This document shows, piece after piece, positions 30,593 to 41,166 of a stretch of 64,000 bases of DNA (position 1 is the stretch's first letter; every line of letters begins with the position of its first letter). Source of the stretch: Gracilaria vermiculophylla. Taxonomy: Eukaryota; Rhodophyta; Florideophyceae; Gracilariales; Gracilariaceae. The notes beneath the pieces are model-generated. The model was not told the DNA's origin. It made no database searches and saw nothing but the letters and a program-made list of their open reading frames with translations. The translations under genes were made by a program, and so were the position numbers. The stretch lies in the NCBI GenBank assembly GCA_019155205.2, contig JAHNZQ020000010.1, forward strand, positions 2,324,117 to 2,388,116, read 5' to 3'.

Positions 30593-31837
30593 ATGCCTTG
30601 CGGTGGGCCTGGGCGCGCAGCGATGAGCCAACCCCTGTCGAACGTCATCATCCCCCCAACACCGACCCCCCCGCGAACTAAACCGCTGTCGCGCTGTTCG
30701 CCCGACGGTTCAGCCGCCCTTCTACGCTCCCGCTCTGAACAGCCCCTGCATCACTTGCAAACCGCCTCCGATGTGATTGTCGCAGCCTCGGATTCCGTTT
30801 TGACAACCTTCAAAGTAACTGACCCCCAAACGCCTTCCGAGACTGCCATCCTAGCAGAATGGGTCGCTCCCTCGGGTTTCAAAATTCGCTCGCTGTCCAT
30901 TTCGCCCGATGCATCCGTCGTAGCTCTGGTTTTGGCTGACCACAGTTCCGCCGTACTTGCTCTTCTTCGTCCGCGCTCCCTGGGTCGTTTGCTACGCATC
31001 ACACTCCCCTGGTCAGAGCAAAACGACTTCCACCTGGTATTCTTTTCGCACGCTGCGCTCTCCCTTACCGATGATCAAAAGCTCAGACAAAAAATGCTAC
31101 CCCAGCATCTGCATGTGCCATTTCTCGAAGCGGAAAGGATAACTGCCCCACACCGTGTTGTACCTCAACCATTACACTCTCAAAAAGAAAACGCTGCGCC
31201 GTACTCGCTGGTTGTCGCGCTTGATCTTCTGATTGTCTACTCTTTTAGTGCGTGCTATACTCGAGTGCACTCGTTCTCATCACATCAAAGCCCCAACAGC
31301 ACTGCGCACCTCTGCTCATTGCCCGCATTACCGAAGAAACAATATACCCCTGTGTTGCATGACGGCACATTTCTGCACACACTTCAAAACCCTCTCATAC
31401 CAATTTCAGATCTTCGTATCATGAAACTCCTGGCTCTTTGTGGTGCTCCTCCCGCGTTGTTGGCTCTCGTTCAGCTGCCATCCGGAAAGGTAGCCGCCTC
31501 TGTTTTTCTGGAACATTCAGTCATGATTACCCCACTCACTGTACGCGACTCCAGAGGAATACTGTTTGCTTTTTGTAAGGCCGGGGGCTACATCTTGGAT
31601 GCCACAGCGAAAGAGGTCCATCGCATTGCTGATGTCAAATTCGACCAAACCATAGGTCTGAGAGTGTCTGCATTGCCAAGAAAAGAAAGTGAACAAGCAG
31701 CAACCGTCACCAGTAATGAAATGTGTGGTAATCAGCTTTCCTGCCTCGTGCATTATAAGGACAGTGTAATCAAACTTCTTGCTGTGCACGATATAATCCA
31801 CATTGAGACTCTTGTGTGTAAACTGCCGTTTATTTGA
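30593..31837 (+). CDS. Unrecognised protein, possibly beta-propeller-like
   Basis: About 414 residues with no family I recognise. The first 40 residues are Pro/Arg-rich. The remainder alternates short hydrophobic strands with polar turns; segments such as SLSISPDASVVALVLADHSSAV and LQTASDVIVAASDSVLTTFKV look like the S-P-D-x-x-x-V-A-L strands of WD40-type propellers, but the W-D dipeptides are absent. No signal peptide, membrane segment or catalytic motif seen. Candidate starts are ATG 30455, 30593 and 30623; I list 30593. Continuous frame over 1.2 kb and codon-consistent composition make a real gene likely. Confidence 0.6.
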   Translation: MPCGGPGRAAMSQPLSNVIIPPTPTPPRTKPLSRCSPDGSAALLRSRSEQPLHHLQTASDVIVAASDSVLTTFKVTDPQTPSETAILAEWVAPSGFKIRSLSISPDASVVALVLADHSSAVLALLRPRSLGRLLRITLPWSEQNDFHLVFFSHAALSLTDDQKLRQKMLPQHLHVPFLEAERITAPHRVVPQPLHSQKENAAPYSLVVALDLLIVYSFSACYTRVHSFSSHQSPNSTAHLCSLPALPKKQYTPVLHDGTFLHTLQNPLIPISDLRIMKLLALCGAPPALLALVQLPSGKVAASVFLEHSVMITPLTVRDSRGILFAFCKAGGYILDATAKEVHRIADVKFDQTIGLRVSALPRKESEQAATVTSNEMCGNQLSCLVHYKDSVIKLLAVHDIIHIETLVCKLPFI

Positions 31838-32214
31838 TCACTATCGCTGCTTTGATTTGGTCGTGGCGAAGAACGCCCTGGAATGGCTCTATGTGAAATG
31901 ATCAATTTCCCAACAGTCAGATCGAAAACAAAATCTAAGCATATATCTTTCCCGTAACCTACGCATGACAAACACTTGAACCTGGAGTGAAGAACTTCAA
32001 TTTTTGCTCTTCTTTTTTGGAACTAAAGTTCCGTTTCTTTATCTCGGGGATCATAATTTTGCTGGATTCCTCGTCCAAATGACATATATAGTGGTTGCCC
32101 CTATCCCAGAACCGATACACATACAGACGACATCATATCGTTCTTTTCATCGGCATTTCACGTGTAAGATGGATACTGAGAACCGAGACTCCGTTATTCC
32201 AAGTGGATGACGAA

Positions 32215-32951
32215 TAATGATGGCTTCTCCCATGTTGACCATGTTTCGATTTAGGCCTTCAATACTCCGCCTGTGACCTGGAGATTTCGATGATCTCGAG
32301 GAGAATAATACAAGCAAAAGTTAAAGCGGCTTTCTGCAGAACCGCAGATATTGCGATTCTTGGTTCAATTCCCATGACGACGAGATCAACGCCTACGACA
32401 CTGAAAGATTCCGGGAATGTCAGCGGTTCTAGATCTCTTCCTCATACTTCGGTGGGGTCAGTCAGCACAAGCAGAGAAGCCTCATCACTAGGAAGCGATG
32501 AGTCTCCTTGAGTCTTGCTTTCACGCGTTTTGATAACAGACAACTTTTGCATGTGCAGACATTGTGACTTCCAACCTGGCACCTTGATTAGTGTTAGCAG
32601 TTATTTCTTTGAACCGAATCATCTTCTTGGTTGTATCATCTGTAATCTTCACTGCGGATTTTATTGTAACAATCCCATGACGCTGCCTTCCAGAAAGCTT
32701 GGTTGAAGATGGAGGGGCGCAACTTTCAAAAACATTTCTATCCTGCCCTTCTCGACAACTTTCGACTTCTTCAGCAACGTTCTCAGATATTTGTCTCATT
32801 GTGATGGCATCTAGCTGCTTCTGTTCTTCGACGAACGTTTGGATTCGAGTCAAACAATATATATGTATATGTATGTATATATATATGTATGTATTTACAT
32901 ATAGGTATATATATATATATATGTGTAAATATATATATATGTATGTATATA

Positions 32952-33000
<49 letters not shown>

Positions 33001-33870
33001 CTATATATATATATACATATCTATCACGGACACCAAGCTCATCCTTTCGATACCGTCCGAGATGGCTATATCAAAAAAACCGGACTCGGATTGCAGTCGC
33101 AACATCATCAAAGGCTTGCAGACCTGACGATTGCAGTCGGTTGTCGATCTTGACAGGCATAAGCTCGGAACGACCAGCAATCATTCCAACCACTCAAAAG
33201 TTGATTAGCGCCTGTGTCCCCTCGCTGCATTGTGGTGCCATCGACTATATCTCTGAATTCATGCAATTCTGCATCTGTTTCTTTGAATATCCTTTTCAAC
33301 ACAGGAAAAGAGAGATCATCTGGTTTCGTATGAAGCCACCTCTCCGAGCCCGTCGAATAGCCGTACGACATCCGAAAACGACGACAGTGTCATTGGACTT
33401 TCCAGGAAAGAGGGTTGGACGTGGAAACTGCCTTGTGGATATGGCCTCTATAGCAGCCCCTGTGAGAGAAAAGGATGGCTTAAAGATCGGAAACCCACCG
33501 GAAAGGTGGCAGAACTGTAAAGCATCCTCTTTGCCCCTAGCAACCTCCAAACTTGTTATGGGTCCGATACGGATGAATTTTATCCTTCAAAATTTGGAAA
33601 GACCATAACGATGACTGAGCAAACGCCCAGATCCGAAGTGGACATTCCCATTCCCTCTGCTTCGAAAAGGCAACCTCCTCTAACCCATGCATGAGCCAGT
33701 TGCCTTGTCCTGCATTTGAAGTGATGGCCAGATCCCAAGGTGTAGCCTTCTTGCCACACCATCGACAGCTGCAGTCAAAGACGTTGCATGATATACACAG
33801 TGTGAATCTCGTAATACACGAGATTTTCGTTTGGCTTCCACTTCTCGCACAAGCCTGATGGCACACATAC
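32215..33870 (-). pseudogene. Possible decayed or unmodelled multi-exon gene
   Basis: Read on the minus strand, protein-like segments follow each other in different frames: one with CRWCGKKATPWDLAITS (33872-33537), one with KPDDLSFPVLKRIFKETDAE (33371-33108), then [17 protein letters not shown] shifting into [18 protein letters not shown], then a segment with [17 protein letters not shown] (32850-32521), and finally LVLTDPTEV, an in-frame TGA, and FSVVGVDLVVMGIEPRIAIS. Frameshifts, the stop and the microsatellite argue for decay. Several short introns are the alternative. I recognise no family. This is inference from composition and continuity only. Confidence 0.35.
32858..33018. repeat. (TA/TG)n microsatellite
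   Basis: About 160 bp of alternating TATATG, TATA and TGTG units, interrupted and therefore old or compound. It lies within the possible decayed gene on the minus strand. Confidence 0.95.
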
Positions 33871-34860
33871 ATGGCTACAACAAGTCTATCAGAATTTGTC
33901 GAGCATGAACTCTAATGAACCCTTCTCAAAAAGTTAACCATGTTCAGCACTGAAATTATCATCCTCCAAAACTGTCTATTCCTGAGATCATTCATTGTAG
34001 CTTCTGTTCTTCTCGTCGTCTGCCATGCATTGGTCCCCAACGAAAATTGCATGTATGCGAAGCAGCAAATCTCTCGGTTGCACGCTGTCGTTCACATTCA
34101 CATGCCATATTTCTTCGTTGCAAGTATTTAGACGATTAGAGGCTCAACCACATGTATAACTCGAGAATTGATCACCCATTGTCCACGGCACACATCCAAA
34201 TGAGCTCGCTTTACGCTGATTTTGATTTGGGGTTCGATCTTGTTTCGTTCATTGCGGTCTTAGCATTTACATACACAAACACAAATACAGGAGCCCTGTC
34301 GGAATCATTTTCACTCTTACCCATTTTGTCGCCATTAGCACTTCCTTCTTGGGTTAATTATTCCCAGACGAAGTCTTCGGAGAGAGTACTGACGAGAATA
34401 TGACGAAAGACAAACAAAACTGATAGAAGGCTCTACTCTTTTGGTCATTACAATGGTAATCCATGAAAAGTCGGTCTGAAAGGAGTCATAGGTGCATTTC
34501 TTCTCACAGAAAACTATAATTGTGCAGTCCAATGCGGCCTACACATTTTTTGAGGTAGGGGGTGCTTCAAGACGTAGGCACAATTTCAAAATCTGCCGTG
34601 ATTGAATCACCGCCATTTTGTCATGGCACTTCTTCGGGTGAACCAATTTGTGAGAGCCATACCACACCGTCTTTCGGCAGTGAAAGATTGGGCGAGCAAA
34701 CGACATGCCCGATGTCGTTCTTCGGCTTCAACAGTTTGAGTGCTTCCTCGTGATATAGCTGAATTTTTCTCAAGACGAAATGACTACACCACTCTTTTCA
34801 AGAATGTGGCGATTCAATTCTGAGAAGTAGTAGACGATCAACGATATATCATATTGCGCT

Positions 34861-36324
34861 TCACCCTTGCTTTACAGACGCTTGCGCCTTCAGCTTCCAG
34901 AGAGGGATTAGACAAAGTGCGGACATGAGTGAGCAGAAGAGCATAGCAGAAAAGTACCCCACCCACTTGAATTTCTGAATTATGAATGCCAGTGGCATTC
35001 CGGAAGCTGCGGCCCCAAGATAGCTTATCAAGCCAAGCATTCCGTTGGCAGTGCCTACAACTCGTTTATCCGCAACTTCAGCACCGATGAGTCCAATCAT
35101 CATTTGCGGTCCATTGATCATGAACCCCATGATAGCCATCGTTAGAAAATCCCAAAGTGCATTGCGACCCCCAGTCATCCACGTAACAGCCAGACTAGCA
35201 GCCAGGCCTAACAGATACACTACAGTAACGGCGGCTCGTCGCCCATCGACCCAGTCAGATATTATCCCGGCAGAGAATGTTCCTATGATACCGCCTACTT
35301 CTACTCCGGAAACTCTGTAAGCCGCATCACTCGCAGAAAACGTATGAGCATCAAGCAGCCAGAACTGCAACCAGCTTTTCATACCAGATCGGACGAAATA
35401 GACAAAGAAGTACGATATGGCCAAGGTCCATATCAGCCGATTCCTCAAGACACCTTCCATAAAAGCTTGTTTCCATGGTACACGTTCATTTTGGAGCTCT
35501 TGATTTTTCTTCTCCACAGCCTTCGGTTCCCAAGTGGTTGAGAATCCCATCTGCCGTGGTGAAGATCTCGTGAATACGACGGTTAAGAACGCCAACGCCA
35601 TCGCAAATGCACCTGGGACTATCATTCCAGCACGAAAGCCCGCTTTCGTTGATGCCAACCACCCGCACACAATGGGCGCCAGAAAGCCACCAACATTTGC
35701 ACTAGTACTCCACAACGCCCAGAAGAATCCTCTTTCATCTGGACTGAACCAGTTCAAAAGCATTTTTGCAGAAGACCCCGCCCCGACACCTTGAACAAGT
35801 CCATTCATCCCCCATAACAAAGCGAGCGAGGAAACTGAAGTTGCAGAGCCCATTGCGACGTTCACGAGGCCAGCGAGAAAAAGGCCAGCTGCCAATGTAA
35901 CATGAGGAGCAGCGCGATCAACGAAAACTCCAGTGAATAGTCGGGACATACCATACGCTATAGGAAAGGCAGAAGTTATCTCCCCGATACTCTGCAAGGT
36001 AAGATTGAGCGAAGAAGCCATGACGGGGGCGATATATGTGAAGGTTGCTCGTAGCAAAACATAAGTTGCATATGTCAAAGCCATTGCGAGGAAAATTGCA
36101 CCACGAACAATTCTGAATTTAGACTGGCCGCCAGAAAGGGAAGAACTGTTCGAAGGTGCGTCTAGCGGTTTTCGTGCATTTCCGGGAGCAGAAGATTTGC
36201 ATAGAAAGCTTCGACGACTTGGTCGCTTTTGAGGCTGAGTCCATAGCTTGAATCTGCGCGAATCTATAACTTTTCTGGGGTTTCCAAGACACTGGCCTCT
36301 GGTGCAAGGGTGAATAAACGCCAT
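34861..36324 (-). CDS. Plastid-type sugar-phosphate/phosphate antiporter (UhpC/GlpT family, MFS)
   Basis: A 487-residue major facilitator with twelve hydrophobic segments in two halves, of the organophosphate:phosphate antiporter group. Family marks are GMSRLFTGVFVDRAAPH after the second helix, GLVQGVGAGSSAKMLLNWF, and NGPQMMIGLIGAEVADKRVVGTANG with a following GLISYLGAA block, which is close to the bacterial UhpC/UhpT/GlpT consensus. Residues 1-70 are basic and Ser-rich without acidic clusters, consistent with a plastid transit peptide. Transporters of this bacterial (UhpC) type have been described in plastids of Archaeplastida, with a proposed chlamydial-type bacterial origin, as possible hexose-phosphate exporters. 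That role would connect to cytosolic starch here. Substrate is not settled by sequence. First ATG used. Confidence 0.85.
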   Translation of the reverse strand: MAFIHPCTRGQCLGNPRKVIDSRRFKLWTQPQKRPSRRSFLCKSSAPGNARKPLDAPSNSSSLSGGQSKFRIVRGAIFLAMALTYATYVLLRATFTYIAPVMASSLNLTLQSIGEITSAFPIAYGMSRLFTGVFVDRAAPHVTLAAGLFLAGLVNVAMGSATSVSSLALLWGMNGLVQGVGAGSSAKMLLNWFSPDERGFFWALWSTSANVGGFLAPIVCGWLASTKAGFRAGMIVPGAFAMALAFLTVVFTRSSPRQMGFSTTWEPKAVEKKNQELQNERVPWKQAFMEGVLRNRLIWTLAISYFFVYFVRSGMKSWLQFWLLDAHTFSASDAAYRVSGVEVGGIIGTFSAGIISDWVDGRRAAVTVVYLLGLAASLAVTWMTGGRNALWDFLTMAIMGFMINGPQMMIGLIGAEVADKRVVGTANGMLGLISYLGAAASGMPLAFIIQKFKWVGYFSAMLFCSLMSALCLIPLWKLKAQASVKQG

Positions 36325-38991
36325 ACGCAGTTATTCCGCTTTAAGCGTGCTCTGGCATTCCGTCGTTCGAGAAATCGATTGATCGGTCCTCCCCCCGACT
36401 AATCAAATGGGAGGATTTGGATCGCTTCAAAGGTTTCGTAGGTGCGACGCAGTCAGAGACGCGTGACAATTTCGTCTAAGAATCAGTTCTCTACCGCAGC
36501 TCGGTTAAGGACTAGTGTATCTGAAGACTTGAAACGTTGGTGACAGTGGTTTCCCATGGAGAGTATCAAATGACATCGCTTGCGCTGCTCGCAACTGCTG
36601 CCCACTAACGAGATGATCGTTTCTTGAGATCGGAGCGCCGGGGATTGGATCTTGACGAGCGAGTGTAGACATCTAGCCACGTGTACTCGATCGTGGCGCT
36701 GGTTAAAAACAGCACGAATCGTACCGGAGGCGCAGTAGCATCTGCTTGCAGTAAAATGAAGCCCATCACACTAACGTAGTTTCTTGATTTCTTGTTGTGA
36801 GACACGCTTTAGACAAGAGCGTTCAAGCGCCTAACAGTTGTTCATGCTATTTCCGTATGATAGGAGAGTTGGGCCGTGTGTTTGTGCTAGATGAGAAAAC
36901 TAAACTTTGCCATGTCAAACAATTGAAGCATATCGACGGTTGTAGTTTTATTATTCATAGGAGAATGCTCCCTAAAATGTTGGCATTCCAGCAACGATAG
37001 GTCTGCGCCCTAAGCCATACTGAATCAGGATGGTCCAACAACGCCTTCGATGCCGTTTCAAGCGTCGAGGAATGCCTCTTTGTTTATCCATGTCCACAAA
37101 AATTACCGTATATTCAAATCAGACAAGTTACGTTGCCTTCACACAGGGTTGACGCATTGGTGGAAGCCACACATGAAGTATGATAAATTGGTAGAAAAAC
37201 AATTTGTTGGTTCACATGCCTTTGTGAAGTATGCGTCAGCATTGATTGCATTCGCTCTTGTCAGAGAACAATTGAAAAGGCGGCTGACAAGTGAAAATCA
37301 ATCATGATCAGCGCCAGATAGGATGTTGTGACTTGATGAGCGGTGTAAGGTATACAGATGAAATGAGTTGACTGGACCAGGGAAATTGACAAGTATTGAA
37401 TGGTCACCATTTCACATGACAGAACGCAATCTGATTTGAACAGAACCAATGGTCTTTTCTGAAATGAATTGGGTGACAAGCCCAACACACTGCAAATGGA
37501 TTGAATTCACCGAGAAAATCTTGCAGCGTGGTAGAAGCGTGGCGTTGCTAATGCCCCGTTGCGCGTTCTTACAAACATCAAGGATTCTGATAATTCCTTG
37601 TTACACTCGTGTACGATACAGGATATTTAATTTATCTTCGAAAAACTGTATATAGCGGTCCACTTGTTTGCTTCAATGTACTTGATATCCTCAGGCTACC
37701 AACCCATTTTGATCAATTGGATGGTCATTGGGCGGATACTGTTATCAGCAACTTACACCATATGCGTTCTTCTAATCGATATCATTTATTGACCGTTACC
37801 TTTAGATGGTGGATTTAAAAGTTGTTTGCAATGTCTTGCCCATCTACCCTGCTTTTCACCTCTTCTCAGAAAATTTCGAGCACAACTTTTCAAAGTCCGC
37901 GTCACGATTTCTGACTTGAGAACAGAAATGAACCAGATCAGCTGCTAACGTATAATCCCTTGTACGTTTAGTACCTCCTATTCGCTTCTGAAGCACCACA
38001 GTCGTGATGCACATTGTGACTCTGGAAAGTATAGCAGGGCTGTTGCGTGTTCGCAGTGCAAAACGTGCTCTCGACTCAAGTGCCAATCTGCAGTGCCCTT
38101 GTATTAAAGAAAAATCATTGTATTGTACGGAATGCACATGTCATCGTCGATCAGTAATAAAAGAAAGGACAGTGCAACATGTCTGATACATTAAAATATA
38201 TTCAACTCAACGCTCAATGACAGATATGACACACCACTATCAATGGCATGTCCATTCCTGAATGGGTTGGATCCAAAACATTCATAATACAATCGCAGCT
38301 TATATTTTACAATCTGTTTCAGCGGCTCCCAAAAAAAAAAAGGTTTTGAAAACTGAGAATTGAAGTTCCGAATTGGCACGACAGCGGAGAGGATGTATAG
38401 GATGTGGGATAAGGTTTGGCGGTAAGCAAAGTTTAGCCGCGGTTGCCCTCACGTGCTCAATAGCCGTATCATACGACATGTTTTGAGAAAATAGAAGTGG
38501 ACCCACGGGTCCTTTTCTGTGCGCACTTATGGGTTGCTGATGCCGAATTGGGTTGCGGCTGAGTTGCGAAAAATTGAGATTTGAGAGCTGCAACAGATAT
38601 GTTATATCATCGGACCAAAACATAAGTTATTCCATTTCAATTTCGAACATACATAAAACAGCTCCAGTCGCTTATAATTCTCAAAGATCCCACTCCCTTC
38701 CCAGTTCGTCCTTCGTAGTCATCCTACAAACTCGAGCCTGAACTTTCTCCTTGCGCCCAACTTATGCTTTCTCTCCTTTAGTATCAAGAACAGCAGTTTT
38801 CCGCTCTACCACTTTCCCCTTCGGTAACGCCAGCGCCCATCGGTCTATTGTCTACGGGAGTCAAACACGCTGGTCGTGTTGATTCGTAGCGATTGTACGG
38901 GAAGCAAAAGCCCGTCCCAAATAGATTGTTCAAAATCTTGTTCACCTTGTCGCAGCTAGCAAAACTCCTGCATATCGCACACTTGCTTGAC
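36325..38991. other. Intergenic region, 2.7 kb
   Basis: Divergent spacer between the transporter gene (minus) and the unknown gene at 38992 (plus). Only short frames; an A-run of 12 bp at about 38330-38341. Nothing else is seen. Confidence 0.55.
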
Positions 38992-41166
38992 ATGGACATT
39001 AATTCCCGCAAAGGTTTTCCCCCGCCGAACAAGAGCAACCTTTATCGGTTACTCAAACGTTTTCGCAGTATCCTGGAACATAATCAGTTGGCCATACGCC
39101 CCAGCCAGCCTAACAACGAAACAACCTTGCTCAAGGTTTGTGAGAAGCTTTGTCACCGCAAAAAGCTTTGCGTTCGTCTTCTCAAGCTCTCCGGTTTGTG
39201 TGTGATGCCTGAAGTCATGCAAACTCTGCACAGGTATAGGCATTTGAGAGTATATAGTTACAGGGAGTACATGAAGGCTGACGGAAGTATCAAGCAAAAT
39301 GGAGGCGTGCTCAATATTTCTTTCATTCCACCCTTCGTCGTCTCCGACGACGCAGAGGAACAAGTTGCCATCGATAAGAATTCTCGATTACGGGCGGGGC
39401 TATGGAAAGAAGCGTCACGCTTTGATTGGGACTCCAGAAGTCGCATCTTGCAACTTTTATTCATCATGGCGGCCTTCTCAGCTACTCTGAATGGTTGGAT
39501 TGGAAGCTCTGAATGTTATTCACCCGCGTCGGCTATCGAAATATGGAAACGCTTCAGCGATCCGAGCTTCTGCACTGCAGCAATGCCTACTGAGGAGGTA
39601 AGCAGTCCCCAAGATATCAGACAAGGATGGGAAACTGCTGTGAAAGTGATCAAGGCCAACGTGGCTGAACTATATCACGACAAAGAGAAACCGATTCCAC
39701 CAAGGTTGAGACGGTGGGGGCGCCAAACCGAATTCGCAGTGCGCATCACGGACGTTCAGGAACGCACAGTGTTATGGTTTGGCCAACTCGTGTCTGAGAT
39801 GTGTGTGATGACACATGACCGTCTCGCCCAACAATCAGCTGGCTTGAAAACCTTCCTAAAACCTTTGGCTGCACAAGCTGAAGCCTCGTTTGTGGCTCTA
39901 TTGGAAAGAGAAGTTGGTGTATCCCTCGATAAATTCAATTGGAAGAGCGTATTTTCTGAAGAAAAGGCTCTTGAACTTCTTTCTCGCTGCCAGTATTCAG
40001 TCAAAGTACTAAGGAAAATGCCGGAGGAATCTTCAGAGTCGGCTATGCCACACAGCGACAGGGATGAAGACGAGAACATGGAAGAACAGGCAAACTCAGA
40101 GCGGAATGGTACTAAGAACCAAGAATTAAAAAGTAATGAAAGACGGGAGGTTTTGTCACCCATATCGCCCGATGTTGACGTGTCGCAAACGAGGAAGCAG
40201 AATCGGACAGAATCTATATCAAAGCAACAAGTTGGTAGCTCACTACAGAGAGAAACTGACATCAACTATGCGGCCCAAGAGCAGTCCACACATGACGACA
40301 ATATTGGAGAAAGTGAGACTGACGGGTCTTCGCCATCTCTAAACAGAACTCACCAGGTACCGAATGATAGCGGAGATAACCAGAAGTCCGTGATTTCAAG
40401 CGAACAGAAAGAAATGATTGTGGATCGAGATGCTTATATCCAAACAATTCCTAAGGATCACAGTTTTCTAACCGGACAGAATGACTCTGGGAATCTTGTC
40501 AAAGACGAAGAACATGTAGCTGAACATTCTAGCAACAGAGTATATAGCACGAACCATGGTAATTACACCGAAGCTCCAGTAGGACAGTACAGGCATCATG
40601 AAAGAGAATCAGAAAACACGCAGAAGCGCTCCGGAAGGTATATTGGAATGGGCCGTGAAACACAATCTGTGGAGAAGCGGCAAGCTTCGGAAATTAATGT
40701 ACCCAAAAAGAAGGCAAGACTTCAAGTTAATCAGTACAATGACTTCAGAGAACATGACAGGTTTCAAACGGATGAATTTATCGCCCAGGCGCAGGCCAAT
40801 CAGCCATCAAGAGCAGATCCAATCCATACTTTGGGAATCGCACCTAGTATTGCTGATTCTGCTGCGGGATCTACATTTCACCCGCATGACCAGCACAGAG
40901 GCTTTGAGTTTTCAAGCGGTCGGAGGTATGGCAAGAAACAGATTCTTTATTCGAGACGCCTAAATGGTAGCTCGAATTCGATACCGAAAATGGATCCGGG
41001 TAATGTGTCAGAATCTCATCGCAAGCGCATTGCGGAAAAGATTGCCCTTCAAGTTAAACGCGAGGTGCTTCTCAGGCGTCAACGGTCTGATAAGGTGGAA
41101 AAGAACGGAAGGCATCTTGTTGTACCTCCAAAAAAACGACTAAAGTACTTGAAACCGAATCAATAG
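38992..41166 (+). CDS. Unrecognised 724-residue protein, nuclear-type composition
   Basis: I do not recognise this protein. The N-terminal half (about 1-350) is folded-looking and mainly helical. Residues about 10-110 contain leucine-spaced helices (YRLLKRFRSILEH, TTLLKVCEKLCHRKKLCVRLL, MPEVMQTLHRYRHLRVY) vaguely like a TFIIS-N/LEDGF-type helical bundle, but I would not assign it. Residues about 350-640 are long, polar and rich in Ser, Glu, Asn and Gln, clearly disordered. The last 80 residues are very basic with KKKAR, RKRIAEKIALQVKREVLLRRQR and PPKKRLKYLK, suggesting nuclear import or nucleic-acid binding. ATG 38992 is the first true ATG; the frame upstream opens only from a TTG. Probably a lineage-specific nuclear protein. 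Confidence 0.65.
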   Translation: MDINSRKGFPPPNKSNLYRLLKRFRSILEHNQLAIRPSQPNNETTLLKVCEKLCHRKKLCVRLLKLSGLCVMPEVMQTLHRYRHLRVYSYREYMKADGSIKQNGGVLNISFIPPFVVSDDAEEQVAIDKNSRLRAGLWKEASRFDWDSRSRILQLLFIMAAFSATLNGWIGSSECYSPASAIEIWKRFSDPSFCTAAMPTEEVSSPQDIRQGWETAVKVIKANVAELYHDKEKPIPPRLRRWGRQTEFAVRITDVQERTVLWFGQLVSEMCVMTHDRLAQQSAGLKTFLKPLAAQAEASFVALLEREVGVSLDKFNWKSVFSEEKALELLSRCQYSVKVLRKMPEESSESAMPHSDRDEDENMEEQANSERNGTKNQELKSNERREVLSPISPDVDVSQTRKQNRTESISKQQVGSSLQRETDINYAAQEQSTHDDNIGESETDGSSPSLNRTHQVPNDSGDNQKSVISSEQKEMIVDRDAYIQTIPKDHSFLTGQNDSGNLVKDEEHVAEHSSNRVYSTNHGNYTEAPVGQYRHHERESENTQKRSGRYIGMGRETQSVEKRQASEINVPKKKARLQVNQYNDFREHDRFQTDEFIAQAQANQPSRADPIHTLGIAPSIADSAAGSTFHPHDQHRGFEFSSGRRYGKKQILYSRRLNGSSNSIPKMDPGNVSESHRKRIAEKIALQVKREVLLRRQRSDKVEKNGRHLVVPPKKRLKYLKPNQ

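Larger units (their letters stand above)
31838..34860. other. 3-kb gap with microsatellite and possible decayed gene
   Basis: No intact gene. The minus strand between about 32215 and 33870 has several adjacent protein-like stretches in shifting frames, listed as a possible pseudogene. A TA/TG microsatellite sits in the middle. The rest (31838-32214, 33871-34860) shows nothing. Confidence 0.5.
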
